Positions 8,895-17,027 of a stretch of DNA of 41,777 nt are shown piece after piece. Source of the DNA: Chloroflexota bacterium (lineage in GTDB: Bacteria > Chloroflexota > Dehalococcoidia > UBA2247 > RBG-13-53-26); NCBI GenBank assembly GCA_016875915.1, contig VGOM01000018.1:1-41777 (forward strand), read 5' to 3'. Under the pieces are notes generated by a model. That model worked only from the letters and a program-made list of their open reading frames with translations. It was not told the DNA's origin and ran no database searches. Both the position numbers and the translations under genes were made by a program. Each line of letters begins with the position of its first letter. The first letter of the stretch is position 1.

Positions 8895-9625
8895 GGTTCT
8901 ACCCCCGTGAAGACCAGAGTACCGATAGCTTCCCTTGCCACGGCCCGCCGTATGCTGTTGGGTGCGTTGAGGTCGAAGACAACGATGGGCAGGTTGTTCT
9001 CCATGCACAGAGAAAACGCAGTCGCATCCATGACCTGAAGGCCCAGGTTCAATGCCTGCCGGTGGTCTATGCGGTCGAACTTCCTTGCAGTGGGGTCTCT
9101 TTGAGGATCTGCGGTGTAGACGCCGTCAACCTTGTTCTTGGCCATGAGCAGCACCTCTGCCCTGATCTCAATCGCCCGCAGGGCTGCCGCGGTGTCCGTG
9201 GTCATGTAGGGATTCCCGGTGCCGGCAGCGAAGATGACCACCCGGCCCTTCTCCAGGTGTCGGATAGCCCTGAGTCGGATGTAGGGTTCGGCCACCGATT
9301 GGATAGGTATGGCTGACTGCGTCCGGGAGACGAGCCCTTTCTTCTCCAGGGCATCCTGAAGAGCCAGGGCGTTTATGACCGTTGCCAGCATTCCGGCATA
9401 GTCCGCAGCTGCCCTGTCCATTCCGGTTGTCGCCGCGTCGGATCCACGCCAGATATTGCCGCCGCCCACGACGATGGCCACCTCGACCCCGGATTCCTCC
9501 TTCACTGCCCAGATCTGGTCGGCGACCATTCTCAGGGTGTCTCCATCGATGCCGAAGTGGCCTTTGCCCATCAGGGCCTCGCCGCTCAGCTTCAGGAGTA
9601 TCCGTCGGTACCTGGCGTCAGACAT
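8891..9625 (-). CDS. pyrH: UMP kinase
   Basis: Phosphorylates UMP to UDP in pyrimidine nucleotide synthesis; the bacterial enzyme belongs to the amino-acid-kinase fold and is a hexamer. The 244-residue protein shows [14 protein letters not shown] at the N-terminus, [11 protein letters not shown] (substrate-binding glycine loop), [52 protein letters not shown], and [18 protein letters not shown]. The ATG at 9625 (Met-Ser-Asp-Ala-Arg-Tyr) is chosen, with CGGAG 5 bases upstream; the open frame reaches further but lacks homology. It lies 65 bases after tsf and is coupled to frr. Confidence 0.97.
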   Translation of the reverse strand: MSDARYRRILLKLSGEALMGKGHFGIDGDTLRMVADQIWAVKEESGVEVAIVVGGGNIWRGSDAATTGMDRAAADYAGMLATVINALALQDALEKKGLVSRTQSAIPIQSVAEPYIRLRAIRHLEKGRVVIFAAGTGNPYMTTDTAAALRAIEIRAEVLLMAKNKVDGVYTADPQRDPTARKFDRIDHRQALNLGLQVMDATAFSLCMENNLPIVVFDLNAPNSIRRAVAREAIGTLVFTGVEP

Positions 9626-9690
9626 GCTCGCTCCGAGATCCGCACAAGCGAGGGTCATCCGGCGACGCTTGTGTCGGTGAGTGCCCTCGT

Positions 9691-10194
9691 CTACTTGGAG
9701 ATCTGGAATCTGGCGAATCGGCCGACGACCACCTTCTCGCCGACCTTGGCCGATACCTCGGCCATGATGTCCGATATCTTCCTGCCTGCGTCCTTGATGA
9801 AGGGCTGAGCCAGGAGGCACGCTTCCTCAGGGCTGACCTTCGTTCCCTGGGGGATGTCTTCAGGGGAGATATACTGTGGATTGGTGGCCGCTACTTGGAG
9901 TGCCAGATCGTGGGCCAGGGCCTTGAACTCATCGGTACGGGCCACAAAGTCACTCTCGCAGTTGAGCTCAATCATGGCTCCGATGCGGCCCCCGGCATGC
10001 ACATAGGCCTCCACCAACCCCTGTGAGGCGATGCGGTCCATCTTCTTCTCGGCCTTGGCCAGGCCGCGTTCCTTCAGGATGTCGCTGGCTTTGTCCAGGT
10101 CTCCCCCGGCATCGAGGAGAGCCTGCTTGCACTCCATAACGCCGGCACTAGTCTTCTCCCGCAAATCTCTTATCAAAGTCACTGAAATCTCCAC
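9691..10194 (-). CDS. tsf: Elongation factor Ts (short form)
   Basis: Nucleotide exchange factor for EF-Tu. At 167 aa it is the short form seen in several Chloroflexota, Thermus and cyanobacteria, and lacks most of the second half of the E. coli protein. The N-terminal UBA-like region [22 protein letters not shown] and the core [21 protein letters not shown] are clear. The start is taken as GTG 10194 (Val/Met-Glu-Ile-Ser), because GAGGAGGAAG lies a suitable distance upstream and the conserved N-terminus begins there; another in-frame GTG four codons later is possible. Either way the gene begins inside the 3' end of rpsB in a different frame, and its ribosome site is formed by the Glu codons of the S2 tail. 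Confidence 0.95.
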   Translation of the reverse strand: MEISVTLIRDLREKTSAGVMECKQALLDAGGDLDKASDILKERGLAKAEKKMDRIASQGLVEAYVHAGGRIGAMIELNCESDFVARTDEFKALAHDLALQVAATNPQYISPEDIPQGTKVSPEEACLLAQPFIKDAGRKISDIMAEVSAKVGEKVVVGRFARFQISK

Positions 10195-10990
10195 TGCGCT
10201 CTTCCTCCTCAGGACCAAAGGTCAGCGAGGCAAGCGACTCAATAGCCTCTTCGCCTGCCTTCTCTGCGCTTTCCTGCTCTGCCTTCTCTATGATCCTCCT
10301 GCCTTCCAGCACGGCATCGGCTATTCTGCTGCACATCAGCTTCACCGCCCGCACAGCGTCGTCGTTGGCGGGGATGGGATAGTCGACCTCGTCCGGGTTG
10401 CAGTTGGTGTCTACAATGGCCACGATGGGGACCTTCAGGGTCCGTGCCTCAGCTATGGCGATCCTCTCCTTGGAGGGGTCAACGATGAACAGGGCACTGG
10501 GGAACTTGGTCATCTCCTTGAAGCTGCCCATCTGCTGATTCAGTCTTTGAATGGTTCTCTCCATCTTCAGGGCTTCCTTCTTTGGCAGGCGGTGGAAGAA
10601 CCCCCTGACCTTCTGGTCCTCCAGGTGGACGAGGTAGTCGACCCGCGATTGGATGACATTGAAGTTGGTCAGCATTCCGCCGATCCAGCGCTGGTTGACG
10701 TACGGCATGCCGCACTTCTTCGCCTCTTGCTCAACGGCCTCCTGGGCCTGCTTCTTCGTTCCCACGAAGACGATATCGCCTCCATTGGCCACTACTTCAG
10801 TGACGAATCTGCATGCCTTCTCCAGCAGGGCCATGGTCTGCTCGAGGTTGATTATGTGGATGCCATTCCTCTCGATGAAGATGTACCTCTTCATCTTCGG
10901 ATTCCATCGACCGACCTGGTGCCCGAAGTGTGCGCCAGCCTCCAGAAGCAGCTTGACCGAAGTAGTGCCTACCGTTGCCTGTTGCGTCAT
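10148..10990 (-). CDS. rpsB: 30S ribosomal protein S2
   Basis: Small-subunit ribosomal protein. The 280-residue product has VKLLLEAGAHFGHQVGRWNPKM, YIFIERNGIHIINLEQT, GGDIVFVGTKKQAQEAV, YVNQRWIGGMLTNFNVI, PSALFIVDPSKERIAIAEA and PIVAIVDTNCNPDEVDYPIPANDDA, all diagnostic. The C-terminal tail after about residue 235 is acidic and family-variable. The ATG at 10990 follows the hslU stop by six bases, with GAGGTGAA as ribosome site partly formed by the hslU stop region. The last 47 bases overlap tsf, more than is usual for this gene pair. Confidence 0.97.
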   Translation of the reverse strand: MTQQATVGTTSVKLLLEAGAHFGHQVGRWNPKMKRYIFIERNGIHIINLEQTMALLEKACRFVTEVVANGGDIVFVGTKKQAQEAVEQEAKKCGMPYVNQRWIGGMLTNFNVIQSRVDYLVHLEDQKVRGFFHRLPKKEALKMERTIQRLNQQMGSFKEMTKFPSALFIVDPSKERIAIAEARTLKVPIVAIVDTNCNPDEVDYPIPANDDAVRAVKLMCSRIADAVLEGRRIIEKAEQESAEKAGEEAIESLASLTFGPEEEERSGDFSDFDKRFAGED

Positions 10991-10996
10991 TTCACC

Positions 10997-12397
10997 TCAC
11001 AAGATGTAGCGGCCGAGGTTCTCATCCTTGACCATGTCCCCGACTTGCTCGATAACGTACGGCGCGTCTATTTCGACGCGTTGCCCTTTCCTCTCCGGGG
11101 CGGTGAAACTGAGATCTTCCACCAACTTCTCGACTATGGTGAACAGCCTTCTGGCCCCCGTGTTCTCCGTTCGCTCGTTCATCAGGGTTGCCAGCCGGGC
11201 GATTTCCTGGACCCCGTCTTCGGTGAAGACCACACTGAGGCCTTCGGTTGCTAGGAGCGCCTCATACTGCTTGACCAAGGAGTTCCGCGGTTCAACGAGG
11301 ATTGTCTCCAGATCCTGCTGGCTGAGCGGATTGAGCTCCACGCGCAGGGGGAAACGTCCCTGGAGTTCCGGTATGAGGTCAGTCGGCTTGCTCTTGGAGA
11401 AGGTGCCCGCGGCCACGAAGAGTATGTGGTCGGTCTTCACAGGGCCGTATCGCGTTGCCACCGTGGTGCCTTCCAGCAGCGGCAGCAGATCGCGCTGGAC
11501 CCCCTCGCCGGATATGTCTCTTCCCAGATCCAGCTTCGGGCCGCAGATCTTGTCCAGTTCATCGATGAACACGACCCCATCGTCCTCCACCCTTCTCATG
11601 GCCTCATCCACCACCTGGTCGTAGTCGAGCAGCTTGTTGGCCTCCTCGCGGGTCAGGATACGCCTTGCCTCCTTGACGCGGACCTTCCTCTTGCGCTCCC
11701 CGGAAGGCTCTCTCTGGTTCCGGCAGTCACCGAAGACACCGTCGTTGACCATGTCCATCTCGAGCCGTGGGTCGAATCCTGCCCCGGCTGGCTCTGGGTC
11801 ACTGACTTCGATCTCAACCAACTGGTCCTCCAGCTTCCGGCTGGCCAGAAGCTTGGCCAGCTTGGCACGGGTCAGCGTGACCGTCTCCCTGCCCTTCCAG
11901 GACGGGTGGGGCCCTTGCATCTTGGGGATGCTGCCCGAGACCCGCCGGCCCTCATGCTTCACCTGTTTGTCGGTTGTGGCCATCTGCTGGTAGAGGTAGG
12001 TGGCAATCCGCTCGGTGGCCAGCTTCTCGGCGTTGCTCTCGATCTGCTTCACTTCTTCGCGGTATACCTTTGCGGCACTCACCTCAACAAGGTCGTGGAT
12101 GATCGATTCCACATCGCGGCCCACGTAGCCCACCTCGGTGAACTTGGTGGCCTCGACCTTGGTGAAGGGGGCATCCAGAATCCCTGCCACACGGCGCGCC
12201 AACTCCGTCTTGCCGACCCCTGTCGGGCCCATCATCAGGATGTTCTTCGGCATCACGTCAGCGCGGATATCCGGCGGCAACTTCCTGCGCCGCTCACGGT
12301 TGCTCAGGGCAACGGCCAGGGCCCGCTTCGCCTCTTGCTGGCCGATGACATACCTATCTAGATCCTCAACAATACTCCTGGGTGTCGGAACGGTCAT
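10997..12397 (-). CDS. hslU: ATP-dependent protease ATPase subunit HslU (ClpY)
   Basis: AAA+ unfoldase that feeds proteins to the HslV peptidase. The 466-residue protein has YVIGQQEAKRALAVALSNR, Walker A GPTGVGKTELARRVA, the pore motif GYVGRDVES, an intermediate I-domain (about residues 110-240), Walker B GVVFIDELDKI and a sensor/arginine region GRFPLRVELNPLS. The C-terminal tail ends NLGRYIL, resembling the peptide with which HslU docks into and activates HslV, so a partner HslV should exist. None is adjacent, although hslV normally precedes hslU. The frame extends 16 codons upstream of the ATG at 12397, but homology (TPRSIVEDLDRYVIGQ) starts at the chosen Met. First gene of the operon that continues into rpsB. 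Confidence 0.95.
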   Translation of the reverse strand: MTVPTPRSIVEDLDRYVIGQQEAKRALAVALSNRERRRKLPPDIRADVMPKNILMMGPTGVGKTELARRVAGILDAPFTKVEATKFTEVGYVGRDVESIIHDLVEVSAAKVYREEVKQIESNAEKLATERIATYLYQQMATTDKQVKHEGRRVSGSIPKMQGPHPSWKGRETVTLTRAKLAKLLASRKLEDQLVEIEVSDPEPAGAGFDPRLEMDMVNDGVFGDCRNQREPSGERKRKVRVKEARRILTREEANKLLDYDQVVDEAMRRVEDDGVVFIDELDKICGPKLDLGRDISGEGVQRDLLPLLEGTTVATRYGPVKTDHILFVAAGTFSKSKPTDLIPELQGRFPLRVELNPLSQQDLETILVEPRNSLVKQYEALLATEGLSVVFTEDGVQEIARLATLMNERTENTGARRLFTIVEKLVEDLSFTAPERKGQRVEIDAPYVIEQVGDMVKDENLGRYIL

Positions 12398-12418
12398 CCT
12401 GGTCTCCCGAGGGGAGGT

Positions 12419-12464
12419 CTGTACTGTCGGCGTACAGTTTAGCATAGAGGTTCGAGCAAGGCAA
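12419..12464 (-). promoter_or_regulatory. hslU-rpsB operon promoter with overlapping palindromic operator
   Basis: On the minus strand TTGCCT (12464-12459), a 17-base spacer and TAAACT (12441-12436) with an extended TG motif form a good promoter. The inverted repeat CTGTAC-N7-GTACAG (12419-12437) begins at the -10 and covers the likely transcription start, which is a classic repressor position. What binds it is unknown. Confidence 0.5.
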
Positions 12465-12535
12465 GGCGATGTACTCGTTCACAGAAGCGTGGCCCCGGGG
12501 TTCTCTGGCGCTCGCAGAAACTGCTCCATAACTGA

Positions 12536-12564
12536 TTGACGCGGCTTCGTGGCTGTGCTAGTAT
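12536..12564 (+). promoter_or_regulatory. Promoter of the uracil-DNA glycosylase gene
   Basis: TTGACG (12536-12541), a 17-base spacer and TAGTAT (12559-12564) with an extended TG one base before the -10 (12556-12557). It is divergent from the hslU promoter and leaves a leader of only about 15 bases before the ATG at 12586. Confidence 0.6.
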
Positions 12565-12585
12565 CGCAGCGAGCGTGAAGCTGGG

Positions 12586-13188
12586 ATGTCTGCGCTGACT
12601 GACCTCTGCAATGAAATCGCTGGTTGCCGTCAGTGCGACCTGGCCAAACAACGCAACAGGGTAGTCCCGGGGGAAGGTGCTGAGGACGCCACCATAGCCT
12701 TCATTGGCGAGGCCCCCGGGTGGCACGAGGACCAGCAGGGACGACCGTTTGTAGGTCCTGCGGGACAGTTCCTTGACGAACTGCTGGCCTCCATCGGAAT
12801 GAAGAGGCAGCAGGTGTATATCTGCAATGTCCTCAAGTGCCGGCCGCCCGGCAACCGCGATCCCCTGCCGATGGAGGTGAAGACCTGCCAGCAATGGCTG
12901 GATCGGCAACTGGCGCTGATTCGGCCCCGGATGATTGTCACCCTGGGGAGATACTCCATGGCGAGGTTCTTCCCCGGGGAAACCATCAGCAAGATACATG
13001 GCAAAGCCCGCAGAGAAGGCGGCATCATTCACTATGCGATGTACCACCCTGCGGCGGCGCTCCATCAGCAGGCACTTCGGGATACCATCAAGGCCGACAT
13101 GCGTAGGATTCCTGCGCTGCTGGCTGAGACCCAGCCGCAGCCCGACGCCAAGGTGGCTCCGAAGCCCCGGCAGTTGAGCTTCCTCTAG
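12586..13188 (+). CDS. Uracil-DNA glycosylase, family 4 (iron-sulfur type)
   Basis: Removes uracil from DNA in base-excision repair. The 200-residue protein has the four cluster cysteines at 14, 17, 85 and 101, the same spacing I recall for the Thermotoga family-4 enzyme. Motifs: GEAPGWHEDQQGRPFVGPAG (active-site motif with the Glu of GEAPG), NVLKCRPPGNRDP, and the C-terminal MYHPAAAL with its catalytic His. The 25-residue tail is rich in Pro, Lys and Gln and ends QLSFL, which could be a sliding-clamp-binding peptide (QxxLxF-like; inference). The gene stands divergently to hslU with its own promoter and is followed by ftsK in the same direction after 84 bases. Confidence 0.94.
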   Translation: MSALTDLCNEIAGCRQCDLAKQRNRVVPGEGAEDATIAFIGEAPGWHEDQQGRPFVGPAGQFLDELLASIGMKRQQVYICNVLKCRPPGNRDPLPMEVKTCQQWLDRQLALIRPRMIVTLGRYSMARFFPGETISKIHGKARREGGIIHYAMYHPAAALHQQALRDTIKADMRRIPALLAETQPQPDAKVAPKPRQLSFL

Positions 13189-13272
13189 AGGCTGGCGGAC
13201 TCATGGGGCAGGGCTGGGTCAACCGGAGGAGTGGCGGGGGTCTCCCCCAGGTCCTGGAGGCGGACAAGGCTT

Positions 13273-15441
13273 ATGGGTAAGGGCAGATCCGGCGGCAGCG
13301 AAGGGCTCTCTCCCTCCTGGTCCACTGTGACCCTGCGGCTTCTGTGGCTCGTCTTTGTGGGAGTCCTCCTGTTTGTGTTTTGGCCGAGACTCCTGGACAC
13401 GCTGGGGCTTGGGACTTTCCTGGCCGTGCTGGCAGTGGTCGGCCTGACGGTGGTGTTCTGGCAGAGGAGACTAGTCATACTCTGGGAGAGGTGGAATCTC
13501 TGGCTTGGGGTTCTGGCGTTCATCGTTGCCTTGCTCGGCACACTGGCCTTCTTCAAACCCGGGGATTGGCCCAATTCGCTGGGGGGCGCCTGGGGATTGG
13601 CCATAATCGGCAATCCCCAGAGGGACTGGCAGACCGCTCTGGGTGTCCTGCGCGTTGTAGGTGTATTGATTCTCGGGGTGGCTCTCTTCGCCCCCGACTT
13701 CGCTCGGCGCGAGGCAGGGAGTTGGACCGAGAGGGCCTTGCCGGTATTGAGGCAAGGCCTTCAACGAGTCGGGCAATCGGCGTCGCGGGTGCTCAAACAG
13801 CGCTCTGAGCATTCATTCCCCAGACGCATTCTATCCTGGTTCGGGGAGCGTCGCTCCGCGTTGGTCTCGAAGGCGAGGCGCAGCAAGCAGGTGAAGGAGG
13901 AGCCCAAGCAGAAGCAGAAGCCCGCGCCTTCACCGAGGGCGCCGGCCAAGGCAGTCAAGGTTGTGCCCGCAGACCACCCTCCCGCCGCGCAGGAGGAGTG
14001 GCAACTGCCCAGCATCGACCTGCTTGAAGAGACCGCCAAGGCGGAGTTGAGCAGAGCCGACGCGGAGAGAAGGGCGAGGGCCATTGAAGAGGCGCTGGCT
14101 AGCTACGGCGTTGAGGCAAGGGTGGTCCAGATAAACCAGGGGCCTGCCGTCACTCAGTTTGGGGTGGAGCCCGGCTGGGACAAGAAGTACAAAGAGGTCA
14201 AGGAGAAGGACCGTTACGGCAACACCAAGGTACGCACCGAAGAGGTGTCCAGGACCAGGGTCAAGGTGGAGCGCATCACATCCCTGGCCAATGATCTGGC
14301 CCTGGCCCTGGCGGCCCCCAGCATCAGGATTGAGGCACCTGTCCCCGGCAAGGCCCTGGTGGGCATTGAAGTTCCCAATGTTGCTGCGGGGCTGGTCGCC
14401 GTGCGTGAGGTGTTAGAGAGCGCTGCCTTCAGGAAGCTCAGCGGCCGCTCGAAGATGGCCCTGGCCCTGGGAAAGGGCACCTCTGGTGAGGCGTCGGTAG
14501 GTGATCTGGCCAAGATGCCCCACCTGCTGGTGGCCGGTGCCACCGGAAGCGGCAAGACAGTCTGTCTGGACGCCATCATCATTTCCATTCTCATGAACGA
14601 CACGCCCGATGAGGTCAGGTTCATCATGATCGACCCCAAAAGGGTCGAGCTGATCGCCTTCGATGGCATTCCCCATCTGATGAATCCGGTCATTACCGAG
14701 AGCGAGAAGGCTGTGGATGTGCTCAAGTGGCTGGCTCATGAGATGGACAACCGCTACCGGAGATTGGCTGAGGTGCGGGCTCACAATATCGAGGCGTACA
14801 ACCGGAGCCCCAAGGTGACCAAGGCGATGCCCTGCATCGTCCTCATCGTTGATGAACTGGCTGATCTAATGATGCTGCAATCGGACGAAGTCGAACCGGT
14901 CCTCTGCCGTCTGGCGCAGATGGGCCGGGCGGTGGGGATCCATTGCGTGGTAGCCACCCAGCGGCCTTCCGTTGATGTGATCACCGGGCTGATCAAGGCC
15001 AATTTCCCGACTCGGATCAGTTTCGCTGTGGCATCTCAGGTGGATTCACGGACCATTCTGGATACCATCGGTGCCGAGAAGCTGCTGGGCCGGGGCGACA
15101 TGCTCTACCTGACTCCCGAACTGGCCAAACCGAGGCGGCTGCAGGGGTGCTTTGTCTCACCGCAGGAACTCGAGAGAGTGACTGCCTTCTGGGGCAAACA
15201 GGCGCGAGCTCAACCGGTCGAAGTCCTGACCTTCTCAGGGGAGCCGGACTCCGGCGATCCCCTGCTGAACCAGGCGAGGAAGTTGGCCAAGGAGGGCAAA
15301 CCGATCTCGGTGTCCTACCTGCAGCGGCAGCTCCGCATAGGTTCTGCTCGGGCTGAGGAACTGGTGAAGATGCTTCAGCAGGAGGGGGGCGGCGACGGCA
15401 CAGGGCCGGGAAAGCCCGATCAGCCGGTGGCGCATCCATGA
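13273..15441 (+). CDS. ftsK: FtsK/SpoIIIE-family DNA translocase
   Basis: Membrane-anchored ATP-driven pump that moves chromosomal DNA at the division septum. The N-terminus has about four transmembrane helices (within the first 150 residues), followed by a charged Pro/Lys/Arg linker and the alpha/beta/gamma translocase. The motor shows LLVAGATGSGKTVCLDAIII (Walker A), CIVLIVDELADLMM (Walker B), GIHCVVATQRPSVDVITGLIKANFP and SRTILDTIGAEKLLGRGDML. The C-terminal gamma winged helix (ISVSYLQRQLRIGSARAEELV), which in the family reads KOPS sequences, is present. The ATG at 13273 is chosen with GGAGG 12 bases upstream; a GTG at 13231 is in frame but its GGAGGA is too close. No XerC/D is nearby. Confidence 0.95.
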   Translation: MGKGRSGGSEGLSPSWSTVTLRLLWLVFVGVLLFVFWPRLLDTLGLGTFLAVLAVVGLTVVFWQRRLVILWERWNLWLGVLAFIVALLGTLAFFKPGDWPNSLGGAWGLAIIGNPQRDWQTALGVLRVVGVLILGVALFAPDFARREAGSWTERALPVLRQGLQRVGQSASRVLKQRSEHSFPRRILSWFGERRSALVSKARRSKQVKEEPKQKQKPAPSPRAPAKAVKVVPADHPPAAQEEWQLPSIDLLEETAKAELSRADAERRARAIEEALASYGVEARVVQINQGPAVTQFGVEPGWDKKYKEVKEKDRYGNTKVRTEEVSRTRVKVERITSLANDLALALAAPSIRIEAPVPGKALVGIEVPNVAAGLVAVREVLESAAFRKLSGRSKMALALGKGTSGEASVGDLAKMPHLLVAGATGSGKTVCLDAIIISILMNDTPDEVRFIMIDPKRVELIAFDGIPHLMNPVITESEKAVDVLKWLAHEMDNRYRRLAEVRAHNIEAYNRSPKVTKAMPCIVLIVDELADLMMLQSDEVEPVLCRLAQMGRAVGIHCVVATQRPSVDVITGLIKANFPTRISFAVASQVDSRTILDTIGAEKLLGRGDMLYLTPELAKPRRLQGCFVSPQELERVTAFWGKQARAQPVEVLTFSGEPDSGDPLLNQARKLAKEGKPISVSYLQRQLRIGSARAEELVKMLQQEGGGDGTGPGKPDQPVAHP

Positions 15442-15469
15442 CCGAAACGGGGCGGATACATGGTTCAGT

Positions 15470-15499
15470 TTGACAATAATGGCGCCAGTCTGTTATGGT
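15470..15499 (+). promoter_or_regulatory. Promoter of the pan-cluster leader RNA
   Basis: A perfect TTGACA (15470-15475) is followed by TGTTATGGT. The -10 may be TGTTAT (15491-15496, spacer 15), TTATGG (spacer 17) or TATGGT (15494-15499, spacer 18). The start of transcription would fall at about 15503-15508, giving a ~140-base transcript before the terminator at 15611-15643. Confidence 0.55.
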
Positions 15500-15502
15500 T
15501 GA

Positions 15503-15643
15503 AGTTGCCATCGACCGCAGGGCGGTGAGCAGCACGATATCGTAGGGCTTAACAACTAGATCGCTTGGATCGGCAACGACCGAGACGGTTGAAGAGCGGG
15601 GATTGTCTGGGGCCTTCTTGGCGTTGCCAAGAAGGCCTTTTTT
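15503..15643 (+). ncRNA. Candidate structured leader / riboswitch-like attenuator upstream of the pan cluster
   Basis: The segment between promoter and terminator contains no reading frame worth calling but many local helices: ACCGC-AGG-GCGGT near 15514-15526, GATC-GCTTG-GATC near 15559-15571 and ACCG-AGA-CGGT near 15579-15589. The 5' end GTTGCC (15504-15509) can pair with GGCAAC (15572-15577), closing a multi-branch junction. The same GGCAACG (15572-15578) can instead pair with CGTTGCC (15622-15628), which is the loop and upper stem of the terminator. Such a switch is how attenuating riboswitches work. I cannot match it to a known class; an independent small RNA is the alternative. Confidence 0.45.
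15611..15643 (+). terminator. Intrinsic terminator 23 bases before the DUF2520 start
   Basis: A perfect 12-base stem, GGCCTTCTTGGC and GCCAAGAAGGCC, with loop GTT is followed by six T (15638-15643). It is the strongest terminator in the window. Because it lies downstream of a promoter and directly before a gene start, it probably acts conditionally. Confidence 0.85.
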
Positions 15644-15665
15644 CTGGGCCGGTGTCATATTCACA

Positions 15666-16529
15666 ATGCAGAGAATCGGATTCATAGGGGCGGGAACGGT
15701 GGGAACAGCCCTGGCCGCAAGGCTGAATGAGAAGGGCTATGTGGTCACAGCTGTTTCCAGCCGCACAAACACTTCGGCTGAGAGGCTGGCTGCTGTGGTC
15801 GGCAAGTGCCAGATCCACGACAGTGGCCAGGGCGTGGCAGATGCAGCGGAGGTGGTCTTCATCACTACGCCTGACGCTGTTATCCCTCAGATTGCAGCGC
15901 AGGTCAAGTGGCATCCAGGGCAAAGCGTGGTGCATTGTAGTGGAGCAGACTCTCTGGACGTCCTCACACCAGCCACGCGGAGCGGAGCCTTGACAGGAGG
16001 CTTCCATCCATTGCAGACCTTCGCCAGCATCACCCATGCCATTGAGAACATCCCTGGTTCCACCTTTGCCCTGGAAGCGGAAGAGCCACTGTTGAGCACC
16101 CTGAGGGAGATGGCGGTCGCCTTGGATGGGCGATGGATCGCCCTGAGGCCCGGCGATAAGGTTCTCTACCATGCTGCGGCGGTGTTTGCCTGCAACTATC
16201 TGGTGACTCTGGTGAAGATGGCAACTGACCTCTGGCAGGCCTTCGGTGCCTCCGCTCCGCAGGCGGTGGAAGCCTTGCTGCCCCTGCTGCGAGGCACGAC
16301 CAACAACCTGGAGAATGTGGGCTTGCCCAACTGCCTCACGGGGCCGATAGCCAGGGGTGACTCGGGAACAATAGAGAAACACATCGCGGCGCTGAAGGCC
16401 AGGGCGCCGCAGCTGCTGCCGGCCTATCGGGAACTGGGGCAGCAGACCATACCTATCGCTCTGGCCAAGGGGAGAATCGACCAGGCGCAGGCCGGGCATC
16501 TGGCGGCGATACTGGACCGTACCGATTGA
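15666..16529 (+). CDS. DUF2520 Rossmann-fold dehydrogenase, candidate ketopantoate reductase
   Basis: The 287-residue protein begins RIGFIGAGTVGTALAARL, an NAD(P)-binding glycine loop. It continues with VFITTPDAVIPQIA, VVHCSGADSLDVL and GGFHPLQTFA, and ends with a helical 6-phosphogluconate-dehydrogenase-like half containing GDKVLYHAAAVFACNYLV and LTGPIARGDSGTIEKH. This is the Rossmann-like/DUF2520 arrangement, related to PanE, ProC and 3-hydroxyisobutyrate dehydrogenases. Biochemical function is not established for the family as far as I know. Its place ahead of panD, panB and panC, with no recognisable panE in the window, makes a ketopantoate-reducing role a reasonable inference. The ATG at 15666 fits the fold; no clear ribosome site is visible. 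Expression probably depends on read-through of the terminator just upstream. Confidence 0.85.
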   Translation: MQRIGFIGAGTVGTALAARLNEKGYVVTAVSSRTNTSAERLAAVVGKCQIHDSGQGVADAAEVVFITTPDAVIPQIAAQVKWHPGQSVVHCSGADSLDVLTPATRSGALTGGFHPLQTFASITHAIENIPGSTFALEAEEPLLSTLREMAVALDGRWIALRPGDKVLYHAAAVFACNYLVTLVKMATDLWQAFGASAPQAVEALLPLLRGTTNNLENVGLPNCLTGPIARGDSGTIEKHIAALKARAPQLLPAYRELGQQTIPIALAKGRIDQAQAGHLAAILDRTD

Positions 16530-16567
16530 TGAGTAGTCTGCAGCCGACTTGCTAGGAGGTTTCGTTG

Positions 16568-16969
16568 ATGCGCACCATGTTGCGGAGCAAAATCCACAGG
16601 GCCAGAGTCACGGGAGGGAATGTTGACTATGAGGGTTCGATCACCATCGACAAGCTGCTGATGGATGCAGCCGACGTCCTCCCCTATGAACTGGTTCATG
16701 TGCTCAATGTCCACAACGGTGCCCGGTTCCAGACCTACGCCATTGAGGGCAAGCCGGGCAGCGGGGAGATCGTCCTGAATGGGGCAGCGGCGCGACTGGC
16801 CGCCAAGGGCGATGTCGTCATCATCCTCACCTATTCCGCACTGGGTGATGATGAGGCGCGTCATGTTGAACCCAGGGTAGTCTATGTGGATGCCAGCAAC
16901 GCCATCCGCAGCCAAAGACAGGGCCATCAATGGGTGGATGACCTGGCGGAGTCCTTGAAGACCCTCTAG
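16568..16969 (+). CDS. panD: Aspartate 1-decarboxylase precursor
   Basis: Decarboxylates aspartate to beta-alanine for pantothenate. The 133-residue protein is made as a proenzyme that cleaves itself between Gly23 and Ser24 in YEGSITID, leaving a pyruvoyl group. Other family marks are [12 protein letters not shown], the [20 protein letters not shown] strand pair and [22 protein letters not shown]. The ATG at 16568 has AGGAGG about 8 bases upstream; a TTG one codon earlier is less likely. It lies 38 bases after the DUF2520 gene and 58 bases before panB, so all are probably one transcript. Confidence 0.97.
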   Translation: MRTMLRSKIHRARVTGGNVDYEGSITIDKLLMDAADVLPYELVHVLNVHNGARFQTYAIEGKPGSGEIVLNGAAARLAAKGDVVIILTYSALGDDEARHVEPRVVYVDASNAIRSQRQGHQWVDDLAESLKTL

Positions 16970-17027
16970 CCAGGCCACAGCTTCCAACTGCCACACCGGA
17001 GAACCTCCGGGAGATCAAGGAGGGGAG

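Noticed and set aside
15503-15643. T-box, 4.5S or 6S RNA in the pan leader
   Set aside because: No T-box specifier/AGGGTGG sequence, no SRP GGAAG tetraloop domain, and too short for 6S RNA.
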